Shown in pieces: positions 1 through 8,419 of a stretch of DNA of 64,000 bases. The notes under the pieces were generated by a model. The model made no database searches and was not told the origin of the DNA. It worked only from the letters and a program-made list of their open reading frames with translations. Each line of letters opens with the position of its first letter. Position 1 is the first letter of the stretch. The position numbers and the translations under genes were made by a program. The DNA is from Vibrio sp. CAU 1672 (lineage in GTDB: Bacteria; Pseudomonadota; Gammaproteobacteria; Enterobacterales; Vibrionaceae). Location of the stretch: positions 124,001 to 188,000 of the forward strand of contig NZ_JARHUF010000001.1 of NCBI RefSeq assembly GCF_029223195.1, given 5' to 3'.

Positions 1-859
1 AGATAAATCCACAAATCAGAATCAACGCTGAAAACATGTGAACCAGGTTAGACAGTTCCATATCACGACGCGTTTGGCCGAAAATCGGGAAATCCAGAAC
101 CAAACCACTGACCGCAGCAATCGCACCGAAAAAGATCAACAGCCAGTAAATCGCCTTCTCACCGCCATTCGAAAAACCTGCTGATGGGTGGGTACCCTTG
201 TACTTACCAACCATACCGCCCATTTTCATAAACCAACGAATGTCAGTCATGTTAGGAATAGATTTGCGCCACCATTTCAGCAGAACAAACATCAGTAAGA
301 TGAAGAACAGCGGCCCCATGTAGTTGTGATACTGCTTCGCCAGCATCACGATGAAGCCCCAAAACTCAGTAGGTACATACGGTTTCAAAAAGTGCTTACC
401 GTACACCAGCATCAAACCACTGAACGCCAGGGTCAAAAAGGTAAACGCCATGCTCCAGTGAAGTGCGCGATCCAGGCGAGACCAGCGTTTCAGCTTTTTG
501 CCGGTACGTGGCTTACTTAGCATCAGAGGACCAACAACCAGGTAAGCCATGATTACCATTGCGATACTGCCGAAAATAGCGACAGCACCGGCGGGAGACA
601 TCCATTTCTCTTTAAGAATGTACCAAGTCTCACCCGGCGTACTGATCAGTACGCCGTGTTCCGCTGATTTCGACGTGGTATAGCCTTCCTGCCCCTCTTT
701 GACCTGACGCCAGAACTCCGCACCTGCGAGTTGAGTCATCTCCTGCTGTACCGCTGGTGACACCTCTTGTTGTGCAGACGCTGGCGTTACGAAGGTCAAC
801 AGCAATACTGTCATCAATGACAGCATTGCAAGAAACGCACGTTTAAGAGTGTTTAACAT
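1..859 (-). CDS. fdhC: Formate dehydrogenase gamma subunit (cytochrome b), 3' end cut by window edge
   Basis: This is the membrane cytochrome b subunit that passes electrons from the FDH iron-sulfur subunit to the quinone pool. The reading frame is open from an ATG at 859, preceded by AGGAGAGACAC, to the left edge, giving 286 codons with no stop. The N-terminus is an export signal (a hydrophobic run ending near ASAQ). A non-membrane stretch follows, then several hydrophobic helices containing the FdnI-type words RLDRALHWSMAF and KQYHNYMGP, whose histidines are candidate haem ligands. It is the last gene of the leftward fdh operon, 14 bp after the beta subunit. The C-terminus lies outside the window. 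Confidence 0.93.
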   Translation of the reverse strand, partial: MLNTLKRAFLAMLSLMTVLLLTFVTPASAQQEVSPAVQQEMTQLAGAEFWRQVKEGQEGYTTSKSAEHGVLISTPGETWYILKEKWMSPAGAVAIFGSIAMVIMAYLVVGPLMLSKPRTGKKLKRWSRLDRALHWSMAFTFLTLAFSGLMLVYGKHFLKPYVPTEFWGFIVMLAKQYHNYMGPLFFILLMFVLLKWWRKSIPNMTDIRWFMKMGGMVGKYKGTHPSAGFSNGGEKAIYWLLIFFGAIAAVSGLVLDFPIFGQTRRDMELSNLVHMFSALILICGFI

Positions 860-873
860 GTGTCTCTCCTGAG

Positions 874-1482
874 TTAACTTTTGGTTGCGTCGTAAGAAAG
901 ATCGTTGCCGTCTGTCCAGCCCGCATTCTTCGCTCCACGTTCGACCACGCGCTGACGGAAAATTTCAGAGACTTTTTCCGCATCGCCAGCCAACAATGCC
1001 TTGGTAGAACACAAAGAAGCACACATCGGCAGCTTGCCTTCAGCAATACGGTTGGCACCGTATTTCTGGCGCTCTTCAACCGAACCAGGCTCAGTTTCAG
1101 GGCCACCGGCACAGAAGGTACATTTGTCCATTTTACCGCGTTCACCAAAAGCAGCTTGTTTAGGGAACTGAGGGGCACCAAACGGACAGGCAAACAGACA
1201 ATAACCGCAGCCAATACACAGATCTTTATTATGAAGAACGATGCCATCTTCGGTATGCTCAAAACAGTCCGCAGGACACACCGCCATACACGGCGCGTCG
1301 GTACAATGCATACAAGCTACAGAGATTGAGTTTTCACCCGGCTCGCCATCGTTCAGTGTTACGACGCGGCGGCGTTGAATACCCCACTCCAGAGCATCAT
1401 CATTTTCGTTCTTACATGCAGTGACACAGCCATTACACTCAATGCAGCGTTTGGTGTCACAAAGGAATTTCATTCTAGCCAT
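874..1482 (-). CDS. fdhB: Formate dehydrogenase beta subunit, four-cluster ferredoxin
   Basis: This 202-residue electron-transfer subunit carries electrons from the catalytic subunit to the cytochrome b. Four cysteine groups of the 4Fe-4S type are visible: C13/C16/C19/C23, then HCTDAPCMAVCP, CIGCGYCLFACP and KCTFCAGG, the order seen in FdnH/FdoH proteins. Unlike E. coli FdnH it has no C-terminal transmembrane helix, because the chain ends soon after the last cluster region; it resembles the shorter FDH beta subunits of Vibrio and Shewanella. The start ATG has AGGAGT upstream and lies 11 bp after fdhA. An overlapping 139-residue frame on the same strand is a shadow. Confidence 0.95.
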   Translation of the reverse strand: MARMKFLCDTKRCIECNGCVTACKNENDDALEWGIQRRRVVTLNDGEPGENSISVACMHCTDAPCMAVCPADCFEHTEDGIVLHNKDLCIGCGYCLFACPFGAPQFPKQAAFGERGKMDKCTFCAGGPETEPGSVEERQKYGANRIAEGKLPMCASLCSTKALLAGDAEKVSEIFRQRVVERGAKNAGWTDGNDLSYDATKS

Positions 1483-1493
1483 TTACGGACTCC

Positions 1494-4349
1494 TTACGCT
1501 TTGCGAATGTTACATAGGGTGACTTTGGTTTCCTGCATTTGAGTCACAGGATCATAACCGTACGTCGTGGCCGTGTTGGCGGCTTCCCCAATCACATAAG
1601 GGTCACAACCTTCCGGATATTTGCTACGCAGGTCTTCCCCTTCAAACTTTCCGCCAAAGTGGAATGGAATGAATGCCAGACCCGGTTTCACGCGACGTGT
1701 TACCAAAGCTTTGACTTTGATGCGCCCTTTTTCCGCGCCTTCAACCCAAACGTCGTCGCCATCTTTGAAACCGAGATCGTTAGCATCTTTCGGGTTTACC
1801 TCAACAAACATTTCTTGCTGAAGCTCAGCCAGCCAAGGGTTAGAACGGGTTTCTTCACCACCACCCTCATACTCAACCAAACGACCGGAAGTCAGCACAA
1901 TCGGATATTCACCCGACTTGTCTTGGGCCTGGATAGATTTATACAAAGTCGGCAGGCGGTAGATTGACTCACTGTCGTCCCACGTCGGGTAATCTGTCAC
2001 AAGGTCACGTCGTGGAGTGTACAGCGGTTCACGGTGCAGAGGCACGCGATCCGGGAAAGTCCAGACAACCGCACGCGCTTTAGCATTACCATATGGAATA
2101 CAGCCATGCTTGATGGCTACACGCTGGATACCACCGGAAAGGTCGGTTTTCCAGTTTTTACCTTCGGCCAAAGACTGCTCCTCAGGGGTCAGATCATCCC
2201 ACCAACCAAGTTGTTTCAATAACTTAGAGCTAAACTCCGGATAACCATCTTCCAACTCACAACCCAGTGAGTAGCTGTCTTCAGCCAGCAGGCTCTTGCC
2301 TTCAAATTCCACCCCGAAGCGGGCGCGGAAGTTACCGCCACCAAGTGCGACAGGTTTAGACGTATCATAAAGAATGTGTGTACCCGGATGCTTCATTTCC
2401 GGTGTACCCCAACACGGCCAAGGCAGACCATAAGTTTCGCCATGGATCGGGCCGCCTTCGGCTGCCAGGGTGGTCTTGTGGAACGTATGCCAGTTTTGTT
2501 GGTGGGCTTTTATGCGCTCCGGACTCTGGCCGGTGTAACCGATGGTCCACATACCACGGTTAAATTCGCGGGTAATGTCTTCGATGACCGGTTGATTGTT
2601 TTCAATCCGCACGTTCTTAAACAACTGGTCAGCAAAACCGAGTTTTTTAGTTAGCAGATACATGATTTCATGATCCGGTTTCGACTCAAACAGCGGTTCA
2701 ATCACCTGATCACGCCATTGGATAGAGCGGTTTGACGCCGTCACACTACCATAGGTCTCAAACTGTGTGGTCGCCGGCAACAGGTAAACACCATCGGTAC
2801 GATCATTCATCACAGAAGCAACGGTCGGATATGGATCAACGATCACCATCATATCCAGTTTTTGCATCGCCTTTTTCATTTCTGGTCCACGGGTTTGCGA
2901 GTTCACCGCGTGGCCCCAATAAAACATCGCACGAATGTTATCGTTTTGCTCAATGTTGTCTTTGTTTTCCAGTACACCATCGATCCAACGGGATACCGGA
3001 ATCCCCATGTTGTTCATCGGCTTTTTGCCACGGTACTGTTTCTGATCAAAACGGTTTGTTAACCATTCATAGTCAACATCCCAAACTTTCGCCCAGTGTT
3101 TCCATGAACCTTCGGCCAGGCCGTAGTAGCCAGGTAAGGTATGTGACAGTACGCCTAAGTCTGTTGCCCCTTGAACGTTGTCATGACCACGGAAGATATT
3201 GGCACCACCACCCGACTGGCCCATATTGCCCAGAGCTAGTTCCAGTACGCAGTAAGCACGCGTATTGTTGTTACCGGTAGTGTGCTGAGTACCACCCATA
3301 CACCATACCACGCAACCAGGGCGGTTTTCGGACAGCAATTTGGCAGTCTGATATACTTCCTTTTCGCTTACACCGGTGACACGCTCCACTTCTGCCGGCG
3401 TCCATTTCGCCACCTCAGCGCGGATTTCATCCATACCGAAAACACGCTGGCGAATAAACTCTTTATCTTCCCATTGGTTAGCAAATACGTGCCACAGAAC
3501 ACCCCAGATAAACGCCACATCGGTACCCGGACGAAGTGACACATAGTGATCGGATTTTGCCGCAGTACGGGTACGACGAGGATCGGCCACAACAATCTTG
3601 CAGTTATTTTTTTCTTTCGCGATCAGAATATGCTGCATGGCAACCGGATGCGCTTCCGCCGGGTTTGAACCAATAAACAGGATCGACTTACAGTTGTGCA
3701 TGTCGTTAAAAGAGTTGGTCATGGCCCCGTAACCCCAGGTATTCGCTACCCCGGATACCGTCGTGGAGTGACAAATACGCGCCTGGTGATCGACGTTGTT
3801 GGTCCCCCACATTGAGGCCATTTTACGGAACGTGTAGGCCTGTTCGTTGTTGTGTTTCGCACTACCCAGCCAGTAAACCGAATCTGGACCCGATTCTTTA
3901 CGGATCTCCAGCGTTTTATTACCAATCTCTTCGATCGCCTGCTCCCAGGAAAGCTTCTTCCACTTACCGTTTTCCAGCTTCATCGGGTATTTCAGGCGAC
4001 GCTCACCGTGGCCATGTTCACGCAGTGCTGCGCCTTTCGCACAGTGGCCACCAGCGTTAAACGGGTGATCGAAAGCAGGCTCCTGCCCGGTCCATACGCC
4101 ATTTTGAACCTCTGCATAAATACCACAGCCCACCGAACAGTGAGAACAGATGGTACGCTTCACTTCCGTTTTGGCGTCCGGGTCGACTGATTTCGCCTGA
4201 GCTTTCTTCATCATACCCGGTGCAAAAAGGCCAGCACCAACCACAGCACCACCAGCAGCAAGCGAGGTGTTTTTCATGAAGGCACGGCGAGATACGCCAA
4301 GCTGGTTTTGCTCTTTGCTCACACTGTCGGAGCGTTTGACAAGTTTCAT
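1494..4349 (-). CDS. fdhA: Formate dehydrogenase alpha (catalytic) subunit, cysteine type, Tat-exported
   Basis: This 951-residue molybdopterin oxidoreductase oxidises formate to CO2. Residues 18-40 hold a twin-arginine signal (SRRAFMK followed by a hydrophobic Ala/Gly stretch), so the enzyme should work in the periplasm. C68, C71, C75 and C103 match the N-terminal 4Fe-4S site. In the word ARICHSTTV, C194 occupies the position of the active-site selenocysteine of E. coli FdnG, so this is a Cys enzyme and no SECIS element or in-frame TGA is needed. The C-terminal part is the usual molybdopterin-binding beta-barrel. The gene sits between the small Tat-signal protein (10 bp gap) and fdhB. Whether the metal is Mo or W cannot be read from sequence; the nearby tungstate transporter makes W possible. 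Confidence 0.96.
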   Translation of the reverse strand: MKLVKRSDSVSKEQNQLGVSRRAFMKNTSLAAGGAVVGAGLFAPGMMKKAQAKSVDPDAKTEVKRTICSHCSVGCGIYAEVQNGVWTGQEPAFDHPFNAGGHCAKGAALREHGHGERRLKYPMKLENGKWKKLSWEQAIEEIGNKTLEIRKESGPDSVYWLGSAKHNNEQAYTFRKMASMWGTNNVDHQARICHSTTVSGVANTWGYGAMTNSFNDMHNCKSILFIGSNPAEAHPVAMQHILIAKEKNNCKIVVADPRRTRTAAKSDHYVSLRPGTDVAFIWGVLWHVFANQWEDKEFIRQRVFGMDEIRAEVAKWTPAEVERVTGVSEKEVYQTAKLLSENRPGCVVWCMGGTQHTTGNNNTRAYCVLELALGNMGQSGGGANIFRGHDNVQGATDLGVLSHTLPGYYGLAEGSWKHWAKVWDVDYEWLTNRFDQKQYRGKKPMNNMGIPVSRWIDGVLENKDNIEQNDNIRAMFYWGHAVNSQTRGPEMKKAMQKLDMMVIVDPYPTVASVMNDRTDGVYLLPATTQFETYGSVTASNRSIQWRDQVIEPLFESKPDHEIMYLLTKKLGFADQLFKNVRIENNQPVIEDITREFNRGMWTIGYTGQSPERIKAHQQNWHTFHKTTLAAEGGPIHGETYGLPWPCWGTPEMKHPGTHILYDTSKPVALGGGNFRARFGVEFEGKSLLAEDSYSLGCELEDGYPEFSSKLLKQLGWWDDLTPEEQSLAEGKNWKTDLSGGIQRVAIKHGCIPYGNAKARAVVWTFPDRVPLHREPLYTPRRDLVTDYPTWDDSESIYRLPTLYKSIQAQDKSGEYPIVLTSGRLVEYEGGGEETRSNPWLAELQQEMFVEVNPKDANDLGFKDGDDVWVEGAEKGRIKVKALVTRRVKPGLAFIPFHFGGKFEGEDLRSKYPEGCDPYVIGEAANTATTYGYDPVTQMQETKVTLCNIRKA

Positions 4350-4359
4350 CCGTTATCTC

Positions 4360-4563
4360 CTAAAGTGTGTCGTAGTAATCACGAATATGTTGCGTTTCAC
4401 GGTAGCCTTGCTTCTTCACGTCTTTTTTAGAAGGCTCAACCGATTCTGAAGCGCTTGCCACTTTCGTTGTTCCAGCGACAACAGCACCCGCTACAGCGGC
4501 CGTTGTTAAGCCTTTCAGGAGTTGCCTGCGGCTTGTGTTTATTTCTTTATTATCTTGTTTCAT
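4360..4563 (-). CDS. fdhX: Small twin-arginine signal protein of FDH regions (TIGR02811-like)
   Basis: The protein has 67 residues. It opens with TSRRQLLKG, a Tat-type signal, followed by an Ala/Val/Gly-rich hydrophobic stretch and a short charged tail ending YRETQHIRDYYDTL. It matches what I know of the family called formate dehydrogenase region Tat target, found just upstream of fdhA in many proteobacteria. Its function is not established; a small accessory peptide of the exported FDH is an inference from position. The start ATG follows GTAAGGAAGC, a good ribosome site. It is the third gene of the leftward operon. Confidence 0.88.
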   Translation of the reverse strand: MKQDNKEINTSRRQLLKGLTTAAVAGAVVAGTTKVASASESVEPSKKDVKKQGYRETQHIRDYYDTL

Positions 4564-4636
4564 CTTTGCTTCCTTACCTTACGGTAGCTCTTGGGAGGCT
4601 CATGCCCCTCTATCGATATGATTAACGGCTGCACGA

Positions 4637-5263
4637 TCACTCGTAATCAGCAACGTTTTTCACATCAATTTTTAATTGGTGCTTACTGCTTTTGGTATTG
4701 ACACTGAAACGCACTTGCTCCAACGTTAAAAACGCATCACACAGTTGTGCCGCCGGCTTGTAAAAGTTTGCGCTCTCTGCGTTTTCAAGCTGACGGGTGA
4801 ACAAACCAAACCAAGGCGCGATATGTTTGTTAAATACCGCTTGTTGCAGTTCTTCTGCCTCTCCCATAAGCATCGACATCACCTCACACAGTGCAGAGAT
4901 GTGATCTTCCGGCTCTTTGACTTGCTCATCACGTTCAATGCCGAGCAGCTCCAAATCCCGGCGAATTTCCGCCAATGGCTTTTCCATTAGTGCGCCGGTA
5001 CGATGCCATGAGCCAAATGGCATCACTTCACCGCGGCCGATGCCAATAAACAGATCCTGATATTCCTCTTCCAGTGCTTGCTGATTAGCTTCGACTGCTG
5101 CTTGCTGAAGAGCGATCCAGGCTTGCTGCATTGCGCTCTCAGAAGGCTCGACTTCTAACGCTCTGAGAAACTCAATTATCTCTTCGCCCGGAGCGCTACG
5201 AAAAAGCGCTGAGAGAACCAGGTAAATTTCGGTTCTCAGTGTTTGTTCTTGTTGGATATCCAC
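4637..5263 (-). CDS. TorD-family chaperone for the FDH catalytic subunit
   Basis: This 208-residue, mostly helical cytoplasmic protein carries TorD/DmsD-family features, including the central EEYQDLFIGIGRG and MPFGSWHRTGALMEKPL words and the later EPEDHISALCEVM word (the E-P-D-H signature). Proteins of this family bind the Tat signal of a molybdoenzyme and hold it for cofactor loading. Its position directly before fdhX-fdhA makes FDH the likely client. The start is a GTG at 5263 with AGGAGCTCGCA upstream, only 9 bp after the ferredoxin stop, so translation is probably coupled. Confidence 0.9.
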   Translation of the reverse strand: MDIQQEQTLRTEIYLVLSALFRSAPGEEIIEFLRALEVEPSESAMQQAWIALQQAAVEANQQALEEEYQDLFIGIGRGEVMPFGSWHRTGALMEKPLAEIRRDLELLGIERDEQVKEPEDHISALCEVMSMLMGEAEELQQAVFNKHIAPWFGLFTRQLENAESANFYKPAAQLCDAFLTLEQVRFSVNTKSSKHQLKIDVKNVADYE

Positions 5264-5272
5264 TGCGAGCTC

Positions 5273-6934
5273 CTAGTATTTGAGTTGTTTGGTTGGATCA
5301 TCAGCCATCATTTCGAACATATCGATGACTCGGCAGTCTTCGCACATCGCAATGCGATTAATCGCCGCTTGCTCCGTGAAATGCGAGTGACCCCGTAACT
5401 TACTTTGTAACATTTCAATCATCGCCTGAGGCGCAAAAGGCTTATGACAACGCATACACTCAGCGGCTTTTTCTTCATGAATCACAACCGCTTGCTGACG
5501 CTGCTCTTTTACCCAGTTCATGCGTGGCATCAATGTCAGCGCCTTTTCCGGGCACGCCTTGTCACACAAACCACATTGAATGCAGTCTTGTTCAACAAAC
5601 TTAAGTGATGGGGAGTCCCCGTCGGTATGCAAAGCCCGTGTCGGACACACGGCGACACAACTCATGCATAAGGTACAGTCCTTACTCTGACAAGAAACCG
5701 TGCCATAAGGGGCATTGGCCGGCAGTTCGACCACGTTTTCAACCGGGATCCGCGACGCTGCCATTGCATCCAGAGCGCTGAACAGACGTTGGCGTTTATT
5801 ACCCTGCAAATCACCCAGCGCAAGGTCAAATGAATCGGTGCAAAGGACCGGTGGAGCTTCACGCAGTGATTCCAGGTACAGGATGTCGACGGTTTCTTTC
5901 GCGATACCCAGCTGATCAAGCAGCTCCTGTGCGATCCCGACTTCGCTATTAAGAACACGAATGATGGTTTGCGGCATAAAGCGAGAAGCAGCGAACAGTA
6001 CTTGGGTGGCACCATTCACCAAAGCAGCAAACCAGGTATCAATACCAATTGAAGGAAGCTCTTCGACGACAACAGGAATAACATTATCCGGCAGCGCTTT
6101 CAGTGCCATTACGTTGTAGCTCTCATGGCGTGAGCTGCAAATCAAAACAATAGGATCAACGCCACCGGCTTGTTCATAGTTCGCCAGCGTACGTTCGATG
6201 AATTTTTGCGTCTCTTGCGGGTTAGGCAGCGCGTAATGGATCGCCTCTGTCGGACAGGCGGTTGCACATGTCCCTACCCCCTGACACAGGTAAGGGTTGA
6301 TTTCAATCCGGTGGCCGGTTTTGTCATTGCCTTCGCTGGACAACGCTCCGGCAGGACAGGCATCAACACAACGATCACACCCTTTTACCCCGCGCGAGCT
6401 GTGGGCACAAAGATCAGTGTCCAGCCGGAAAAACTTCGGTTTATCGAACGTCCCCATCAGCGTCGGGATCTCCTCCAGCGCTTCAGCGAGTTTGGGATAA
6501 CCGCGTCCTACCGGATAATAACCCGGCACCGGAACCTCTTCAGACATACAACTGCTCAGGCAAAGATCGAGCACCACATCAAAACAATCGTGGTTTATTG
6601 CAACTTTCGCTAAATTACTCGTCTTGCCATGGCTCTCAATCAGGACTTCAAACGTTCCAAGGAAGCCGGATACCCGAACAGAGTTCGCGTAATACAGTGC
6701 CGGATGGGCACCTTTCTCCCCATCAGTAGAGAGTAAGGTTAAACTGGACATTTCTTCGAGCTGGCCAGCCGCACTTTCAATGATCGCCGTCGGACCAACA
6801 ATAAGGATATGTCCGCCACTCTCGTAACTGACAGTCGGCGGGATCAAGTTCGTTAGTTCTACGGTATTTTCAAACGCGTACAGTCGCGCTTTACCGTTGG
6901 GGGAAGTTGCTTGTTGTAATAGTTGTTTCAACAT
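5273..6934 (-). CDS. Multi-cluster 4Fe-4S ferredoxin-like protein of the fdh operon
   Basis: This 553-residue protein is the first gene of the leftward fdh operon. The N-terminal ~130 residues have no motif I can name. Then come two 4Fe-4S groups at about 176-193 (CxxxxxxxxxCDRCVDACP) and 217-227 (CQGVGTCATACP), a spacer of about 190 residues resembling the HdrA/MvhD-type domains that sit between ferredoxin modules, and two more groups (CTLCMSCVAVCP and CIQCGLCDKACP). Two CxxC pairs near 493-496 and 531-534 could bind another metal. No signal peptide or membrane helix is seen, so it should be cytoplasmic. Its exact role is unknown; linking FDH maturation or electron flow to a cytoplasmic partner is an inference. 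Confidence 0.85.
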   Translation of the reverse strand: MLKQLLQQATSPNGKARLYAFENTVELTNLIPPTVSYESGGHILIVGPTAIIESAAGQLEEMSSLTLLSTDGEKGAHPALYYANSVRVSGFLGTFEVLIESHGKTSNLAKVAINHDCFDVVLDLCLSSCMSEEVPVPGYYPVGRGYPKLAEALEEIPTLMGTFDKPKFFRLDTDLCAHSSRGVKGCDRCVDACPAGALSSEGNDKTGHRIEINPYLCQGVGTCATACPTEAIHYALPNPQETQKFIERTLANYEQAGGVDPIVLICSSRHESYNVMALKALPDNVIPVVVEELPSIGIDTWFAALVNGATQVLFAASRFMPQTIIRVLNSEVGIAQELLDQLGIAKETVDILYLESLREAPPVLCTDSFDLALGDLQGNKRQRLFSALDAMAASRIPVENVVELPANAPYGTVSCQSKDCTLCMSCVAVCPTRALHTDGDSPSLKFVEQDCIQCGLCDKACPEKALTLMPRMNWVKEQRQQAVVIHEEKAAECMRCHKPFAPQAMIEMLQSKLRGHSHFTEQAAINRIAMCEDCRVIDMFEMMADDPTKQLKY

Positions 6935-7097
6935 TGCTCATGTCCATTCATGCATATGGATAATTTCGCCATCTTTCAGTGTAGCCTGTGCAGACTTATC
7001 TGCTGAAGCAGATCTCAACGACTGAATTCCAACGAGCGCCAGACTTCTGTGATTGGTGTTAATCACGACTTAATCAAATCGGCCTTACACAACCAAT

Positions 7098-7113
7098 TGC
7101 AAATAACGGGCCA
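7098..7113 (-). promoter_or_regulatory. Sigma-54 (-24/-12) promoter of the fdh operon
   Basis: On the minus strand the sequence is TGGCCC-GTTAT-TTGCA, with GG and GC separated by exactly 10 bases, the RpoN rule. It lies about 165 bp upstream of the ferredoxin start, with an inferred transcription start near 7087. Identified by eye against the consensus TGGCACG-N4-TTGCW. Confidence 0.75.
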
Positions 7114-7172
7114 CTTTTAATATCCATATAAATCAATGACTTTGACTGAAATTAGCCTTTTTGACGGTACAA

Positions 7173-7209
7173 AAAAACCGATTGAGACAATTTGTCCCAG
7201 TCGGTTTTT
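7173..7209 (-). terminator. Rho-independent terminator after DUF3305-DUF3306
   Basis: Two 18-base arms (7173-7190 and 7192-7209) pair with two wobble or mismatch positions. AAAAACCGA on the left and TCGGTTTTT on the right put a U-run at the 3' end on either strand. It sits 25 bp after the DUF3306 stop. Its inner part doubles as the TGAGACA-N3-TGTCCCA element reported separately. Confidence 0.75.
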
Positions 7210-7259
7210 AATCAGTTAGTCAAAATGTACCTATTATTTATGTGGTCTATTTTGTCCCA
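7183..7259 (-). promoter_or_regulatory. Putative activator-binding sites upstream of the fdh sigma-54 promoter
   Basis: A dyad TGAGACA-att-TGTCCCA spans 7183-7199, and a weaker partner TGGTCTA-ttt-TGTCCCA spans 7243-7259, inside the end of the DUF3306 gene. Their centres (7191, 7251) lie about 104 and 164 bp upstream of the inferred fdh start. The same form with the same first spacing occurs before tupA. Binding by the regulator encoded at 13481-14929 is an inference. The caveat is that the first dyad lies within the terminator hairpin, which is palindromic anyway. Confidence 0.5.
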
Positions 7260-7803
7260 CGTTTTCGTTATTGGTGGTACTTTCCTCTCGCACTGGATGG
7301 ATATCCAGCTCCTCTGCTATTTCTGCCTTTTTGACTGACTCATCATCATCATCGGAACTGTGTTCTGCAGACGGTTCAGCATCGTTTGACTCCTCGTGCT
7401 CTTCCGGCTCTTCCTGTATCCAGTCACGTAGCTTTTCTGCTACCTCGGCGGACAAACTTTTAACCTGACTATAATCGTGATCATAATCATTCAAGCCATC
7501 CAGCTCGTTAAACTCCGGTGAGAGAAACAGTTTTCTCAAAGCGGCTTTTTTGACACTCGCTTTGGCCCCTGAAGCCAGCAGAGCGGCTACTGATATCCCT
7601 TCAGAATCAGCGACCTGAGGATTATCAGCGACTGAGGGAGATTGCGTATCTTGCGCTGGTACACCATGTTCACCACCGGTCACGGCCTCAGCCGGCGACG
7701 GTTCTGCTACGACGACCTCGGCATTTTTACCTGAGTCCGGTTTTCCATCGTCCTGGCCTTTTAGCTTTCTCGCTGACCAGCGCTCAAAAAAGTTACTTGC
7801 CAC
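7234..7803 (-). CDS. DUF3306 protein of the FDH accessory region
   Basis: I place the start at a GTG (7803), giving 189 residues beginning VASNFFERWSARKLK. The word FFERWSxRK near the N-terminus is the hallmark of DUF3306 proteins, which lie next to FDH genes in many proteobacteria. AAAGGAG is centred about 15 bases upstream. A longer frame to 7932 would run through the preceding gene and lacks family similarity. The middle is low-complexity and rich in Glu, Ser and Ala, and the region LRKLFLSPEFNELDGLNDYDHDY is the other conserved patch. It overlaps DUF3305 by 11 bp, so the two are probably co-translated. No catalytic motif is seen; a role in FDH maturation is inferred from context only. Confidence 0.85.
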   Translation of the reverse strand: MASNFFERWSARKLKGQDDGKPDSGKNAEVVVAEPSPAEAVTGGEHGVPAQDTQSPSVADNPQVADSEGISVAALLASGAKASVKKAALRKLFLSPEFNELDGLNDYDHDYSQVKSLSAEVAEKLRDWIQEEPEEHEESNDAEPSAEHSSDDDDESVKKAEIAEELDIHPVREESTTNNENVGQNRPHK

Positions 7804-8257
7804 TTGCTCTACCCGCTCCTTTACGTTTCTTGCGTCGAACTTCCAACAGCTCACCATTGCGGCCGATAAAGGCTTCCATCCAGGCCTGGACAGGCAATGG
7901 CATACCTGCGGATAACACCAAGTAATCACCATCCATGTATTGCCCGGCGACGTTCTGAGATGCGGTTAACAGCAGAAGGTTAGGCATTTCATCCGTGTCA
8001 TTATTTTCCATTACCAGAAACAACTTAGGTTGCTGTGAGCTCAAATTAAACCGGTAATCAGTGCGTTCGTCCCGATACAGTTCAAGCAGGCATCTGTTTT
8101 CTGTATCATCTTGCGGAGAAAGGTTAAATCCATTCAACTGCCACTGGGTTATCGCCCAAACTCCACGGCTGATGTGCTGTTCCACTAATTCACATGCCAT
8201 TGGCCACAACTGTTCAGATTTATGGTGAAGATGGGTATTTGATTCATGGTTAGACAT
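7793..8257 (-). CDS. DUF3305 protein of the FDH accessory region
   Basis: This 154-residue protein has the DUF3305 pattern: an early GVWAITQWQLNGF stretch, a central YRFNLSSQQPKLFLV stretch, and a C-terminal part with PVQAWMEAFIGRNGE followed by a basic tail KKRKG. No membrane segment or signal is visible. It is the first gene of the two-gene unit with DUF3306 and diverges from fdhD. A sigma-54-type promoter lies about 95 bp upstream of its ATG. The biochemical role is unknown; the constant linkage of this family to FDH clusters suggests an accessory job. Confidence 0.85.
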   Translation of the reverse strand: MSNHESNTHLHHKSEQLWPMACELVEQHISRGVWAITQWQLNGFNLSPQDDTENRCLLELYRDERTDYRFNLSSQQPKLFLVMENNDTDEMPNLLLLTASQNVAGQYMDGDYLVLSAGMPLPVQAWMEAFIGRNGELLEVRRKKRKGAGRASGK

Positions 8258-8350
8258 AACGTACCTGCTTTATTGGTTATGCAGACTTACCCATGGTCGA
8301 TAGATCGGTAAGACATTTTGACTGTGATATCTTTTACTTTCCGTGTATAA

Positions 8351-8366
8351 AGCAATAACTGAGCCA
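8351..8366 (-). promoter_or_regulatory. Sigma-54 promoter for DUF3305-DUF3306
   Basis: On the minus strand it reads TGGCTC-AGTTA-TTGCT, preceded by T, with GG-N10-GC spacing. The inferred start is near 8340, about 80 bp before the DUF3305 ATG. Two short dyads lie upstream: TCTCAG/CTGAGA (8444-8460) and ACTACG/CGTAGT (8406-8419). Neither resembles the TGRGACA element. Confidence 0.65.
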
Positions 8367-8405
8367 ATCTCAATTGATACGCTTTAATCACAAGGCCTGG
8401 TCATT

Positions 8406-8419
8406 ACTACGGTCGTAGT
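8406..8419. promoter_or_regulatory. Dyad between divergent sigma-54 promoters of DUF3305 and fdhD
   Basis: ACTACG-gt-CGTAGT is a perfect 6-bp inverted repeat, centred about 105 bp upstream of the inferred fdhD start and about 72 bp upstream of the DUF3305 start. It is a candidate activator site, but the sequence differs from the fdh and tup elements, so the binding protein is unknown. Confidence 0.35.

Noticed and set aside
3760..3790. Selenocysteine insertion in fdhA.
   Set aside because: The active-site codon encodes Cys (C194) and there is no in-frame TGA.
1539..4449. Many plus-strand frames of 60-182 codons opposite fdhA.
   Set aside because: Shadows of a well-conserved coding gene on the other strand; no homology words and no ribosome sites.
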